Source: Peltaster fructicola
Taxonomy: Eukaryota; Ascomycota; Dothideomycetes
DNA: 64,000 nt
Reading direction: 5' to 3'
Assembly (NCBI GenBank): GCA_001592805.2
Contig: CP051140.1
Location: 2,853,501-2,917,500, forward strand
The position numbers and the translations under genes were made by a program. The notes below the pieces were generated by a model that was not told where the DNA came from, did no database searches, and worked only from the letters and a program-made list of their open reading frames with translations. Shown here in pieces: positions 31,887-42,104 of this stretch. How positions within the stretch are numbered: the first letter of the stretch is position 1; every line of letters starts with the position of its first letter.

Positions 31887-33789
31887 ATGGCTGCTCACGA
31901 CCTCAGCTCCAATGGTGACACTGCCAAAGATGGCACCAATATTGCTTTCTCGCCAGAAGCCAAGGAGTACACTCAGTCGCCGCCGTCGTATCACAGTGAG
32001 CCAGATAGCAAAGGCTTTCTGGCTGGATCTCAGAAGACAACATTTGCCAACGAGTCCCTGGAATCATTCTACAAGCCTGTAGAGACGTATGAGGGCTACC
32101 ACAGGTTCGATCCAGACTTTGAGTGGGATCCGAAGGAGGAGAAGAAGGTCGTTCGAAAGGTATGCTGTGTATAATGCTTGAGGACACCATGGCTGATCGG
32201 TCAGATTGACTATAGAATCTGTACTTGGGTATGCCTGATGTTTTTTGCATTGCAACTCGATCGAGGCAACATCAACCAGGCGTTGACGGACAATCTATTG
32301 GACGATCTTGGGATGAACACTAATGACTACAAGTTAGTAGAATCGCCCTGTGTATTGTACTTACTGATAGTCCGCCTAGCCTTGGTCAGACTCTCTTCTA
32401 TATCTGCTTCCTGTTCGCAGAACTGCCCTCGCAGTTGATATCGAAGAAGCTGGGTCCGGACAACTGGATGTAGGTCGTGTCGCAGACCTGTGATGCTCTT
32501 AACGCTGACTTTGACAGCCCGATACAAATGGTGTCCTGGAGTATCATTGCAAGCTCTCAAGCTTTCTTGAAGAACAAGAGCGGATTCCTGGCGACTCGTG
32601 CGCTCCTCGGCATGATCGAGGGAGGCTTCATTCCAGACAATATCCTCTATCTCTCCTACTTCTACACCGGCAGCGAGTTGCCAGTCCGTTTGTCGTTCTT
32701 CTGGGTCGCCTATCAATCGACCAACATCATCTCTGCTTTCTTTGCTTACGGCATTCTTCATCTTCGTGGCCTCAATGGCCTCCCTGGATGGGCCTGGTTG
32801 TTCGCCTTGGAAGGCATGTTGACCGGGATCATCGGTATCCTCAGCTACTTCTATCTTCCTCCTTCACCAACTCAGACAGCTTCCTGGTTTCGGGGCAAGA
32901 GTGGCTGGTTTAATGAAAGAGAGGAAAAGATCATGGTCAACAGGATTCTTCGTGACGATCCGGGTAAAGGCGATATGCACAATCGCGAAGGTCTTTCCCT
33001 GACCATGCTTTGGCGGACTCTCTGCGATTGGCATATGTGGCCGATCTACGCCTTAGGCCTCATGTGGCTGTTACCGAGCACTCCGAACACTGCGTACTTG
33101 ACCCTCAACCTCAAGAATGCTGGCTTCTCCACTTTCGAGACCAACCTGCTCACCATACCAGCTTATTGCATATTCATCATAGCTCTCCTTTTCTGGACAT
33201 GGCTCTCGGAGAAGCTGAACGAGAGATTCTTGCTGGCGACCGTCAGTCAATTCTGGTGTCTGCCATTGCTGATATCGTTGGCTGTCCTTCCTCCATCACG
33301 AAGTAGCTGGACGGTCTGGACACTGACCACACTGCTGTTCGGGCAGCCATACGTCCACGCAATCATCGTCGCCATCACCAGTCGCAACGCTGGCTCTGTA
33401 AGGACTCGCACTGTTGCGTCAGCAATCTATAACATGACTGTGCAGGCTAGTAACATTATTGGGTCGAATGTAAGTCCTGGGCATGCTGCAACGACCTCTT
33501 CTGACGGTGATAGATATATCGAGATGATGACAAGCCGTACTACTATCGTGGCAACAGGGTGCTCATAGGAATTTGCGTCGCGAACATATTTTTGTTCGTT
33601 GGTGCTAAGCTGTTCTATGTGCTCATCAACAGGTTAGTGGATACCTGTTGCGCCGAGTCGGCACACTGACTCCTTGACAGACATCGTGAGAGAACCTGGA
33701 ATGCCATGAGTCGCGAAGAGAAGGAACATTACCTTGCAACGACCACAGACCAGGGTAACAAGCGTCTTGACTTTCGTTTCGCTCACTAG
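31887..33789 (+). CDS. MFS transporter, Dal5/allantoate-permease (ACS) family
   Basis: Six exons (31887-32159, 32205-32332, 32380-32469, 32518-33469, 33514-33632, 33681-33789) give 556 residues; every join keeps frame. The N-terminal ~95 residues are cytosolic, then about twelve membrane helices follow. '[20 protein letters not shown]' is the conserved first-helix segment of the anion:cation symporter family; '[20 protein letters not shown]' and '[15 protein letters not shown]' are also typical. Family members move allantoate, nicotinate, pantothenate, biotin, or (Soa1) sulfonates and other sulfur compounds. Divergence from a TauD-type dioxygenase favours a sulfonate. Introns are 45-48 nt. 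An in-frame ATG at 31797 is an alternative start. Confidence 0.92.
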
Positions 33790-34059
33790 AGAGCCGTACC
33801 ATAGGTATGCTGGTAGTAGAGCTAATGCTCAGTTCTTATAGAGTAACGACAGTCATGCATAGTCTATCGGCATCGGTAGATCGTGGCGCAAAGAATGTAG
33901 CGTGAAGTGCTGTGCATCATGAGGCGAGACGAGCCCTGAAGCATAACAAGGCCTCTACTTTTGTCAAACATGACAAAAGTCATGACCTGCCGTAATATGT
34001 GAGCCTGCGAAAAGTATTGAACATCAAACATACAATTCTTGCGTGTTACGGTCGCTATC

Positions 34060-35984
34060 ATGGACGCCGCTTCGATTATACAGATGAACAAGGTCCGCGC
34101 ATCTGTCGGACTTCCTTTGCTTCCAGTCCCAGGACAGGCTTCAAACGAGTCGCAGTCCAACGATGCAGCAGACGCAGAAAGTGATGATGAACTCAGCACA
34201 CTTGATAAACGACAAGCGGCCGCAGACAAGAACTGGCAAAAGCTCGAGGAAGAGCGTCTGGACATGATCGCCCGTCAGAAGCGAAAAGATGCTGCGAAGA
34301 AAGCTCGAGATACGGCTGCTCGTTTCGCGAAGCTCGAAGGCAAAGGTCTTGGAGATGCTGACGATGACGCTGGCGACCTCGATACAAGAAGCTGGTTGCT
34401 GCAGCAGAAGAAACGTCAGAAAAAGATCGACCAGGCGCGCAGACTAGAGGCCGAGCTGGAACAGCGCGAACGTGAAATGCAGGCCGAGTATACCTCCAAG
34501 GACCTTGCTGGCGTGAGAGTTGGTCACGAAATTGACGAGTTTGACGAGATTACTGGAGAGAAGATTCTTACACTCAAGGATACACAGATCGGCGAGGAAA
34601 GTGAAGACGACGAGCTTGAGAACCAGGAACTTCGAGATCAAGAGAAGATTCGTGAACGGTTACAGCTCAAGAAGAGACTCCCAGACTACGACCCTACGGA
34701 GGAAGGAGAAGAGAATACAGTGCTTTCAAAATATGACGAGGAGATCAACGGCCCAAAGCAGAAGCGATTCAAGCTTGATGGACAAGGCACTTCAGCGGAG
34801 GCCAAGCAGCAACGTGTCGAGCGCGAACAAGCTGCAAAGCCTGGCAAAGGTGTTAAGATCAGTTTGGACATGCTTGAGGATGATACACCTGTGAACGACT
34901 ATCTCGATCCATCCAGCATCAAGGTGAAGAAGCCCAAAAGAAGAAGGAGAAAACTCGGCAGAGGGCAGCAGATGACGATGAGATCTTCCCTGTGTCCAGT
35001 ATGGCTGCCACGAATGATGATGCAATGGACCGCGATGCACCGTCTAAGAAGCGTGCGCTCGACTTCGATGATGATGATCTTCAATCAAGACTTGCTCAGC
35101 AACGCCGAGAGACATTGAAAAAGCGGAAGAAAGTGGATGCAGCTGAGCTCGCAAGACAGATGCGAGAGGAGATGGCTGTTGATGAAGACCAACTTGAAGA
35201 CGGAGGTCTTCTTATCGATGAGACTTCTGAGTTCGTCGCGAAGCTGAAGAGACCGGATACGCCAGATCAAGAAGAGGATGTACACGAAAGACAAAGACTA
35301 CTAAAGGTCGAGCACGATGATGATAGCGACGCCGAAATGGCTGAAGAGCCATACGCTCCCATCGACGACAAGCCTGATGCAAATCTGACAGCCGCAACAG
35401 CAAACGGACTGGAAGATGAGGAGACCATGGCCGGTCAAGGTCTTGGTGCAACTCTAGCTCTACTGCGCAAACGAGGCATTGTTCAAGATGGCGATGCTAA
35501 GAGCATGGCCATGAAAGAACGTCAGCGACAGCGCTTCTTGAGCGAACGACAGAAACTCATCGAAGAGTATGATGAGCACGCGAAGAAGCAACGAGAAGCA
35601 GATCGCAGATCCGGTCGCCTCGATAAGATGACACATCGCGAGCGTGACAACTATCAGAAGCAGCAAAACGACCTGCGCGAGCAGTTCTTGGCACGAGCGC
35701 AGGCTGATATGTTCAATGCCGAATACAAGCCGGATGTAAAGCTCGAATATCACGATGAGTTTGGACGAAACTTGAACCAGAAGGAAGCGTTCAAGCACTT
35801 ATCTCACGCTTTCCACGGCAAGACCAGCGGCAAACAGAAGACCGAGAAGCGTCTCAAGAAGATTGCTGACGAGCGGAAGAACGAGGGCAAAGGTATGCTC
35901 AACGTCAGTGAGAGCAGCGGTATGTCTTACATCCAGGGTCGTGAAGGCAAGAGGACAAAGCAGGCTGGTGTGCGACTCCAGTGA
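34060..35984 (+). CDS. SNU66: Snu66/SART1-family tri-snRNP splicing factor, one frame break
   Basis: The product is about 641 residues. It starts '[20 protein letters not shown]' like other Snu66/SART1 proteins, and is rich in charged coiled-coil. '[20 protein letters not shown]' and the C-terminal '[20 protein letters not shown]' through '[12 protein letters not shown]' are family hallmarks. The protein bridges U5 and U4/U6 in the tri-snRNP and is needed for spliceosome activation. The frame changes once at the A-run 34936-34939: adding one A gives '[19 protein letters not shown]', and 1,925 plus one base is 642 codons. The gene is otherwise intact and likely essential, so a missing base in the assembly is likely. 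Confidence 0.9.
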
Positions 35985-36358
35985 GTGATACAAGGTATGT
36001 GCATGCACTATGCAGAACATCTGAAAACGCCTGTATTTACTCTTTTCATTAGCTGTTCTCCGGAACACAGTGGCCTTGCGCTGCTTCGAGGTGAGTTGGT
36101 CATTTCATTGCCCTTCTCATTACTGCTCTTCGTGGCAGTTCAATCCGACGTGGACCTGAGATGACTGTATCGCGTCGCACGAACTCGCACGGTGGTAAGT
36201 CGAGCGATGTCTCGTTTTGATATGCCGTTCGTGACCTGGCAGTCACGTAGAACCGCCCTGTCGACGTGGCGAGCCATGTCAGCTGCGCTGCGAACGCCTA
36301 GACTTGCGATCGAGATGACCCGTCTGTAGCAGTTCTCTGTCTCATAGTTTTGGTATGA
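35985..36358. other. Intergenic between convergent genes
   Basis: These 374 bases join the 3' ends of SNU66 and the GatC-like gene. An extra exon of either is not excluded; no supported gene is seen. Confidence 0.45.
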
Positions 36359-36931
36359 TCAATCTTTGTCACCTTGCACGACGAAGAATCTTCCCACTCT
36401 CCGTTCAGCATGCCCAAGGACATCCCACTTCTGATATTGTGATGCTGGTAACTGATGACGGCGACGCCGAATGCGTTGGTGGTACTGGCCAACAACTTCC
36501 TCCTGTGCGAGAGCATCCTTCAAGGTCTCGACGGTGATCTCAGCTTCCTTTCTGCCCTCGGCAGTCTCATCACGGAGACTCTGCAGAGGTTCGACATCCG
36601 TGGTGTCGACGTTCTGGATCGCGTTGACGAATTGTAGCTGTGATGACAGTGTCTGAAGCATATTGTCCTCCTCGACTTGATTCTTTGGCGGCGGCAATGC
36701 TGCAAGCCTCAGCAAGTGATGCAGCTGCTTTGATGAGATCTTGGGCAATTCAGATACTGTAGCTCCTGCTGGGAGTAGACTAGCTACTGCCCATGTTGGC
36801 TGAGATAGTGCTTTCTCGACCGTTGCCATGCTGCTATGCTCTGCATATGCGATGGATGTAGAGCTGAAGCATCTCCGATGGATAGCAGGCAGCGTAGATA
36901 TGCGTGCTGCTATACAGGCCTTTGACATCAT
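36359..36931 (-). CDS. GatC-like subunit of mitochondrial Glu-tRNA(Gln) amidotransferase
   Basis: A 190-residue frame from the ATG at 36931. The N-terminus is basic and Ser-rich ('MMSKACIAARISTLPAIHRR') like a mitochondrial presequence. The middle, 'LHHLLRLAALPPPKN', 'QLQFVNAIQNVDTTDVEPLQ', matches the GatC helix-turn-helix pattern (VxHLxxLA ... L.F..x.x.VDT..VEPL). The C-terminus 'WDVLGHAERRVGRFFVV' is typical of the fungal Gta3-type extension. GatC stabilises the GatA/GatB core that converts Glu-tRNA(Gln) to Gln-tRNA(Gln) in mitochondria. The frame continues upstream to 37018, so a slightly longer start is possible. It is divergent from a small membrane-protein gene 207 bases away. Confidence 0.78.
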   Translation of the reverse strand: MMSKACIAARISTLPAIHRRCFSSTSIAYAEHSSMATVEKALSQPTWAVASLLPAGATVSELPKISSKQLHHLLRLAALPPPKNQVEEDNMLQTLSSQLQFVNAIQNVDTTDVEPLQSLRDETAEGRKEAEITVETLKDALAQEEVVGQYHQRIRRRRHQLPASQYQKWDVLGHAERRVGRFFVVQGDKD

Positions 36932-37138
36932 CACGACAGCAGACGTCGAACCTTGAAATGGGCATCGAAGTCGTGCAACATGAGTAGGAGAAGGGTTCTT
37001 CGAGATGCTGAACCTCAATGTCGGATTCCCAAACAGGGAAGGCGGCGCATTGATTGACGACAGTCCAGATGCTATGAAGCATGTTGAATATTGTCACCAC
37101 GACAACCTTGGGCGCTTCTTCTTACAAAGGCTCACGAG

Positions 37139-37426
37139 ATGTCATCAGCATTGCGCAACAACATTGTTCCCTTGACTCTGGTCACGGTCTGTGGTGTAGC
37201 CACAGCGTATGCAGCCTTCCAGCCTGAACTGAAGAAGACTCAAGACGAACGGCTTGGTGTCACCGTAGCAGCGACATCAACACCTGCACAACCACAAGTG
37301 GCAGACGATGCAATCAGCAAGGCTATTGCAGACGACTTCCGCGAGGCCGCGAAAGAGCTGAGAGACACTACCAAAAAAGGAGTGGCTTGGGGCATCAGAG
37401 AAGCTATCTTTGGCAAGAGTGGGTGA
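37139..37426 (+). CDS. Small single-span membrane protein, unknown
   Basis: A 95-residue protein, 'MSSALRNNIVPLTLVTVCGV' at the start. One hydrophobic segment covers about residues 9-28, followed by a short proline/threonine-rich stretch and a C-terminal amphipathic helix (about 60-90) ending 'GIREAIFGKSG'. This layout fits a small inner-membrane mitochondrial or ER protein with most of its mass on one side, but I do not recognise a named family. The divergent GatC-like neighbour is mitochondrial, which is only suggestive. The ATG at 37139 is the first in frame. Confidence 0.65.
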   Translation: MSSALRNNIVPLTLVTVCGVATAYAAFQPELKKTQDERLGVTVAATSTPAQPQVADDAISKAIADDFREAAKELRDTTKKGVAWGIREAIFGKSG

Positions 37427-37626
37427 TTCATAATGCATACAGCTACGACACGCAATGGTAGATGAACACAGAGGACACAGAACGACGGCATGCAATGGAT
37501 GAGTGTGGCAAATCAATCTCGAACGTTGAGGGATTGATGAACAAAATCTATGTACACATTACATTGGTGGGTCGTCAAGAAAGCTTTTTGTCACAGAAAA
37601 GAATGGCAGAGTCGGGATCCAGCTCT

Positions 37627-39909
37627 TCAGAACCTGAGATCCCATCCCATCTTAGGACCGATTGTGGGCAACTCTTCAGCCACAGACTGGACATCCTTGT
37701 CACCTCTGCCTGACAGGCAGATGACGATGTTCTGGTCCTGTTTCATGGTCTTCGCAAGCTCCATGGCTCCGAAGATCGCATGACTAGTCTCAAGAGCTGG
37801 GATGATACCTTCAGTCTCGCTTAGTCGCCTGAAGCCGATGAAAGCTTCAGTGTCAGTGGCGGCGATGAACTTCGCTCTGCTGCTGTCCTTCCAGCCTGAG
37901 AGTTCAGGTCCCACACCTGGATAGTCGAGGCCAGCCGACACCGAGTGTGTGTCGGTAATCTGGCCCTCTTCATTCTGCAGGATGTACGTTCGGACACCGT
38001 GGAGCACTCCTGGCTTGCCACCAGTAAGTGTTGCGCTGTGGCGGTCGGTGTCGACACCATCGCCTCCTGCCTCCACACCAAGCAGCTTGACGCTCGGATC
38101 GTTCGAGAAAGGATAGAACATGCCAACAGCGTTGCTGCCTCCACCGACACAAGCGACGACGGCGTCTGGCAGACGACCGGTCTGCTCCGTCATTTGCTCC
38201 TTCGTCTCATTGCCGATGACGCTCTGGAAGGTCCTTACGATCGTTGGGAACGGGTGAGGTCCAATTGCTGAGCCGATGATATAGTGCGTTGTATCGAGCT
38301 TTTCGACCCATTTTCTCATTGCTTCATTGACAGCGTCACGAAGCGTTTTTGTGCCTGCATCGACTGCTACGACAGACGCGCCAAGCAGCTTCATACGGAA
38401 GACGTTGAGTGCTTGTCTTCGTACATCCTCAGCACCCATGAAGACCGTACACTTCATTGCCATCAATGCGCAGACAGTTGCAGTAGCAACACCATGCTGA
38501 CCAGCACCGGTCTCGGCTATGATCTCTGTCTTGCCAAGTCGCTTCGCCAACAGTATCTGTCCGATTGCGTTGTTGATTTTGTGTGAGCCTGTGTGATTCA
38601 AGTCCTCACGCTTGAGATATATGTTAGCTCCGAAGCCTTCCTTGCTCTCTTTCCTAACGTAGTTGGTCAATCGAGAGGCTTTGTGCAGAGATGATGGTCG
38701 TGACATGTAAGAGTAGTATGATCGGTACTCTTCCCAGAACTTCGGATCGTTTCGTGCTTCGTCAAAACCTCGTTCTAGTTGTGCTAGGCAGTCCATCAGC
38801 GATTCAGGCACATATTGTCCTCCAAACTCGCCGAAGCGAGATGGTATGAGCTCAGGATCTTGCTCATCTGTGTTCAGCGCCTCCAGCTGGTCAACCAGGT
38901 TAGGCCCCTTCTGTTCGGTGATGACTGCGTCGACATGCACCATGCCGTTCTCAGGATCGCTCGCACTAGCTGGCTGCTTCGTAGGGTCTGCATCAGTGAA
39001 TTCCTTGGGTGAGCTGCCGTTCTTGTGAGAGATCCAGCCACTTCCATCACCATTGGGATTCGCGTCTGTGCTGATACCACCACCATTCGTCTGAGCAGCT
39101 GTGGAAGCAGCCATGTTCCGCCGTTGTGTGATGGAGTAGCAGTAGTCTTCAACAGCCTTAGGCCTCTGACCAGCGGATGCGTTTTTCAATGTGGTGATGA
39201 TTTGCGAGCCAATGACAACACCTTCAGAGACCTTGCCGACCTCATCGAAATGCTCTTTAGTACTAACACCAAAGCCGACTGCTGCCGGGATGCCATTCGA
39301 GTACTTGTGCACGCGATCAAGGAACTCTGGTAGACCCGAACTCAGAGCACCAGTTGCGCCAGTGACACCCATGCGCGACACAACGTAGATGAATGAATCT
39401 GCAATACTGCACAAGGTCTTCATTCGCTTCTCTGACGTTGCTGGTGCAATCAGTGGGATGTAAGACAGACCGTAGCTTCGGCAGTGTCCTCTGAACCTGA
39501 CAGCCTCCTCAGGTGGCAGATCGACCATGATGAATCCATTCACACCAGCAGCCTTGGCGTCTTGCAGCATCTTCTCCTCACCGTAAGCAAGCAACGGGTT
39601 GTAGTATCCCATGAGCAGGACGGGTGCCTGAAGGCCCTTGCTTCTTGCATCCTTGACGATCTTGAGACATGTTTTGGTCGAAACACCGTTCTCCAGAGCC
39701 TTCGTGTTTGCTGCTTGAATCGTGGGTCCGTCTGCGATTGGGTCTGTGAAAGGTGTGCCCAGCTCGATCACGTCTGCTCCGCCGGCTTCCATGCTCAGCA
39801 AGATATCTGGTGTCTCAGCAATCGATGGGTAGCCTGCAGTTGTGTATGTGACCAGAGCAGGTCTGTTTTCGCTCTTCGCCTTGGCGAAGGCGTTCTTGAT
39901 CCCCTCCAT
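37627..39909 (-). CDS. TRP5: Tryptophan synthase, fused alpha-beta
   Basis: One exon, 760 residues, catalysing the last two steps of tryptophan synthesis. The alpha domain (about 1-255) has '[17 protein letters not shown]' with Glu49 and Asp60, the same numbers as the bacterial catalytic pair. The beta domain (about 355-755) has 'GGQYVPESL', the PLP lysine Lys444 in '[11 protein letters not shown]' and the phosphate-binding '[10 protein letters not shown]'. A linker of about 95 residues (263-357), rich in Ser, Thr, Asn and Gly, joins the domains. The protein is about 50 residues longer than the yeast and Neurospora enzymes (near 707), and the extra length lies in this linker. I see no intron there. 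Upstream are two perfect Gcn4/CPC1 sites. Confidence 0.97.
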   Translation of the reverse strand: MEGIKNAFAKAKSENRPALVTYTTAGYPSIAETPDILLSMEAGGADVIELGTPFTDPIADGPTIQAANTKALENGVSTKTCLKIVKDARSKGLQAPVLLMGYYNPLLAYGEEKMLQDAKAAGVNGFIMVDLPPEEAVRFRGHCRSYGLSYIPLIAPATSEKRMKTLCSIADSFIYVVSRMGVTGATGALSSGLPEFLDRVHKYSNGIPAAVGFGVSTKEHFDEVGKVSEGVVIGSQIITTLKNASAGQRPKAVEDYCYSITQRRNMAASTAAQTNGGGISTDANPNGDGSGWISHKNGSSPKEFTDADPTKQPASASDPENGMVHVDAVITEQKGPNLVDQLEALNTDEQDPELIPSRFGEFGGQYVPESLMDCLAQLERGFDEARNDPKFWEEYRSYYSYMSRPSSLHKASRLTNYVRKESKEGFGANIYLKREDLNHTGSHKINNAIGQILLAKRLGKTEIIAETGAGQHGVATATVCALMAMKCTVFMGAEDVRRQALNVFRMKLLGASVVAVDAGTKTLRDAVNEAMRKWVEKLDTTHYIIGSAIGPHPFPTIVRTFQSVIGNETKEQMTEQTGRLPDAVVACVGGGSNAVGMFYPFSNDPSVKLLGVEAGGDGVDTDRHSATLTGGKPGVLHGVRTYILQNEEGQITDTHSVSAGLDYPGVGPELSGWKDSSRAKFIAATDTEAFIGFRRLSETEGIIPALETSHAIFGAMELAKTMKQDQNIVICLSGRGDKDVQSVAEELPTIGPKMGWDLRF

Positions 39910-40027
39910 TGTTGTCAGTGTCTCGAAGTCTCGCTGGGCTGATGAAGTATGTAGGATGCGGTAGAGATTGCTGCAGTCTCTTCTCGTAATGCGATCAAGG
40001 TTGTCAGACAAGAGAAAGCAAGGGCAT

Positions 40028-40034
40028 TGAGTCA
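40028..40034. promoter_or_regulatory. Gcn4/CPC1 general-control site (TGAGTCA)
   Basis: A perfect 7-base palindrome-type TGAGTCA, 119 bases upstream of the TRP5 ATG. This is the binding site of Gcn4/CPC1/CpcA, which raises amino-acid biosynthesis genes on starvation. Its position and a second copy 37 bases on argue against chance. Confidence 0.75.
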
Positions 40035-40064
40035 AGCAAAGAAGCTATAACAATTTCCAATGGA

Positions 40065-40071
40065 TGACTCA
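40065..40071. promoter_or_regulatory. Gcn4/CPC1 general-control site (TGACTCA)
   Basis: A second perfect copy, in the opposite orientation, 156 bases upstream of the TRP5 ATG. The pair of sites suggests strong general-control regulation of TRP5. Confidence 0.75.
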
Positions 40072-40266
40072 AGAGTGCTGCAGGGTCTCCGCAATCGATA
40101 ATGCTCCAACACGTGTGGCGTGCATAAAGCTCTCCAGCCACAGCCGTTCTGTACACCCGATCATTGCTCCAACCACCGCGTTTTCAGCACACCTTCCCAA
40201 GCCGTCCAGTGACGAAGACTTTGTACAGCCCTGCTCGCATGCAGGAGGCTTGCGATCCATATAGCC

Positions 40267-41955
40267 ATGGCCACGGCCACGGCACAGATGCAATGTACAC
40301 CACACAACCAACGCTTTTCTCACGCGACCAGCACACCGCTGGAAAACCACTCACCGCACGTCTGGCACTTCCCAGGCCCATCATCACGCTTCAATCAGCG
40401 CGAGCGCGCAAACACACACTCTCGCGGCAATTCCACGCATGCAGTGACTCCGTCATTGTACACGGAACGACGCGCGCATCGACGAGCGCATAGCTCATAT
40501 CACCTACCTACCTCAGCACAGCTTGATCGCGCCGCGGCGCGCAAGAGTCTCAACCCACATGCGCGATTCACGTCACCATATTCTCCAGCATCAAGTGAAT
40601 CAGCTCGCAGTCCTCTGAGTCGCTTTCCAAGCTTCACTTCTGCAACCATGGCGGCCGTTACGCCAGGCAAAGCGCCGCCATCATCCAAGCTTCAGGACTC
40701 ACCATTCAGCGATTACTTCACCGACGACAACCGATCGATCGACGAAATCGCATCACAAACTCTGCCAGACCTCGAGACACAGCAACTTCTGGTGCGTTTG
40801 AACAGAGTGCAAAGTGCATTGATGCGCCGTGGCAATGACTCGCAAGCGCTCTACCTTGTCGTCGGACGCAGAATGAGCGAGATTGAGAATGAGATGGAGT
40901 CGCTACATTCACAAAGTCGACAGCCACCTGAGCTTGACGATTCCGGGTTGTTCATGCAGGAACCCGAAGAAGTCGAATGCGAGCCGGTGAAGAAGCAGAT
41001 TCTCACATCATCCCTCGATGGCGCTGCTGACGAACGTCCCCCATGCATAGTTGAAGCAGATTCTGAGGACGAAGCTGATGAGCAGGAGGTTGTCACAGGA
41101 AAGGCGCACGACGTTCTTACTTCCGTCACATTGGCACATCAGGAACTGCAGAAGCGTTTTGAAGAGGTGCGACTGATGCGTGAGCGGTTCACAAGAGCGA
41201 TGAAGGAGAAGGAATCCGAGCTACAAGCACTGCGTACCGAGAACGAACACATGCAACAGGATCTGAAGCTCGACCATGGCGACTTCGTCTTGCTTGATGG
41301 CCAGCTAAGGCTGATTCAAAGTCAGGTCCAGCAAATCAATGCCGATGGAGATCTCAGTCTTGCCTTGGACGCCATGCGAGCTGACTGCCGTAAAGCTATC
41401 GAGAAGGTCAACAACAAGCGCATACGCTACTCGAAGTGTCGAACTCGTTCGGGCGACCAATATGCGGAGGGTCTCAAGCTTGGTCGCTGGAAGATGGATG
41501 TCGTACGTCATCCTACTGGCCGTGTCGACTCCATGGTCCTCGAGCGACTGTCTATTGATGACGAGAACGCAGCTCCCCAATTTGAGATCTCAGAAGTCTC
41601 TGCCAAGGCTATCGGTCCTTGTCAAAAGCTTCTCTACACAGACCAAGGCATGCAGGTTGATGTGCCGATCGCATCAGACTCCGACATTGACGAGCCTTCT
41701 GACGCTTCACAAGAAGAGTACGACCCACGAGAAGAGCTTAGGCAGGCTGCCTTGAAGGAAGGTCTGTACAGCCACGAATGCGCCATCTCAACATCACCAC
41801 CATCTGAGCATGACGAAGATATGACAGACTATGACAACATGAATCCAACGAAGACTGTAAATGCACTGACAGAAGCAGTCAAACAAAAAAGCGCATGGCA
41901 GGAGTTGTGGAATGGTATGGCAGAACTCGCTGGTGTCGGAGAGCACAGATGGTGA
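40267..41955 (+). CDS. Coiled-coil hypothetical protein
   Basis: One exon, 562 residues, not recognised. Residues 1-135 are disordered and rich in Ser, His, Arg and Pro. A helical segment follows ('QTLPDLETQQLLVRLNRVQS'). A clear heptad coiled coil spans about residues 285-345 ('QKRFEEVRLMRERFTRAMKE'). Acidic patches flank it, and a short C-terminal helix ends the protein. The layout suggests a structural or adaptor protein. Another ATG, 'MAAVTPGKAPPSSK', at codon 127 could be the real start, since the first 126 residues look less conserved. It is divergent from TRP5 but shows no sign of a related job. Confidence 0.6.
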   Translation: MATATAQMQCTPHNQRFSHATSTPLENHSPHVWHFPGPSSRFNQRERANTHSRGNSTHAVTPSLYTERRAHRRAHSSYHLPTSAQLDRAAARKSLNPHARFTSPYSPASSESARSPLSRFPSFTSATMAAVTPGKAPPSSKLQDSPFSDYFTDDNRSIDEIASQTLPDLETQQLLVRLNRVQSALMRRGNDSQALYLVVGRRMSEIENEMESLHSQSRQPPELDDSGLFMQEPEEVECEPVKKQILTSSLDGAADERPPCIVEADSEDEADEQEVVTGKAHDVLTSVTLAHQELQKRFEEVRLMRERFTRAMKEKESELQALRTENEHMQQDLKLDHGDFVLLDGQLRLIQSQVQQINADGDLSLALDAMRADCRKAIEKVNNKRIRYSKCRTRSGDQYAEGLKLGRWKMDVVRHPTGRVDSMVLERLSIDDENAAPQFEISEVSAKAIGPCQKLLYTDQGMQVDVPIASDSDIDEPSDASQEEYDPREELRQAALKEGLYSHECAISTSPPSEHDEDMTDYDNMNPTKTVNALTEAVKQKSAWQELWNGMAELAGVGEHRW

Positions 41956-42104
41956 TCCTCTATGAGCACTCTCCACACCAGCTCTTCGATCCAACGTACC
42001 TTAGCTCACATCAACTGTACAATGAATACCCTACCGTACTCGACGTGCTCCCAGTGAAGCGCCCCTGGCATCGTGATGTTCTTGTTCATATAGTTCTACA
42101 ACAC

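Larger units (their letters stand above)
39910..40266. promoter_or_regulatory. Divergent promoter of TRP5 and a coiled-coil gene
   Basis: A 357-base region between two starts on opposite strands. Both general-control sites lie in the TRP5-proximal half. Confidence 0.6.
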
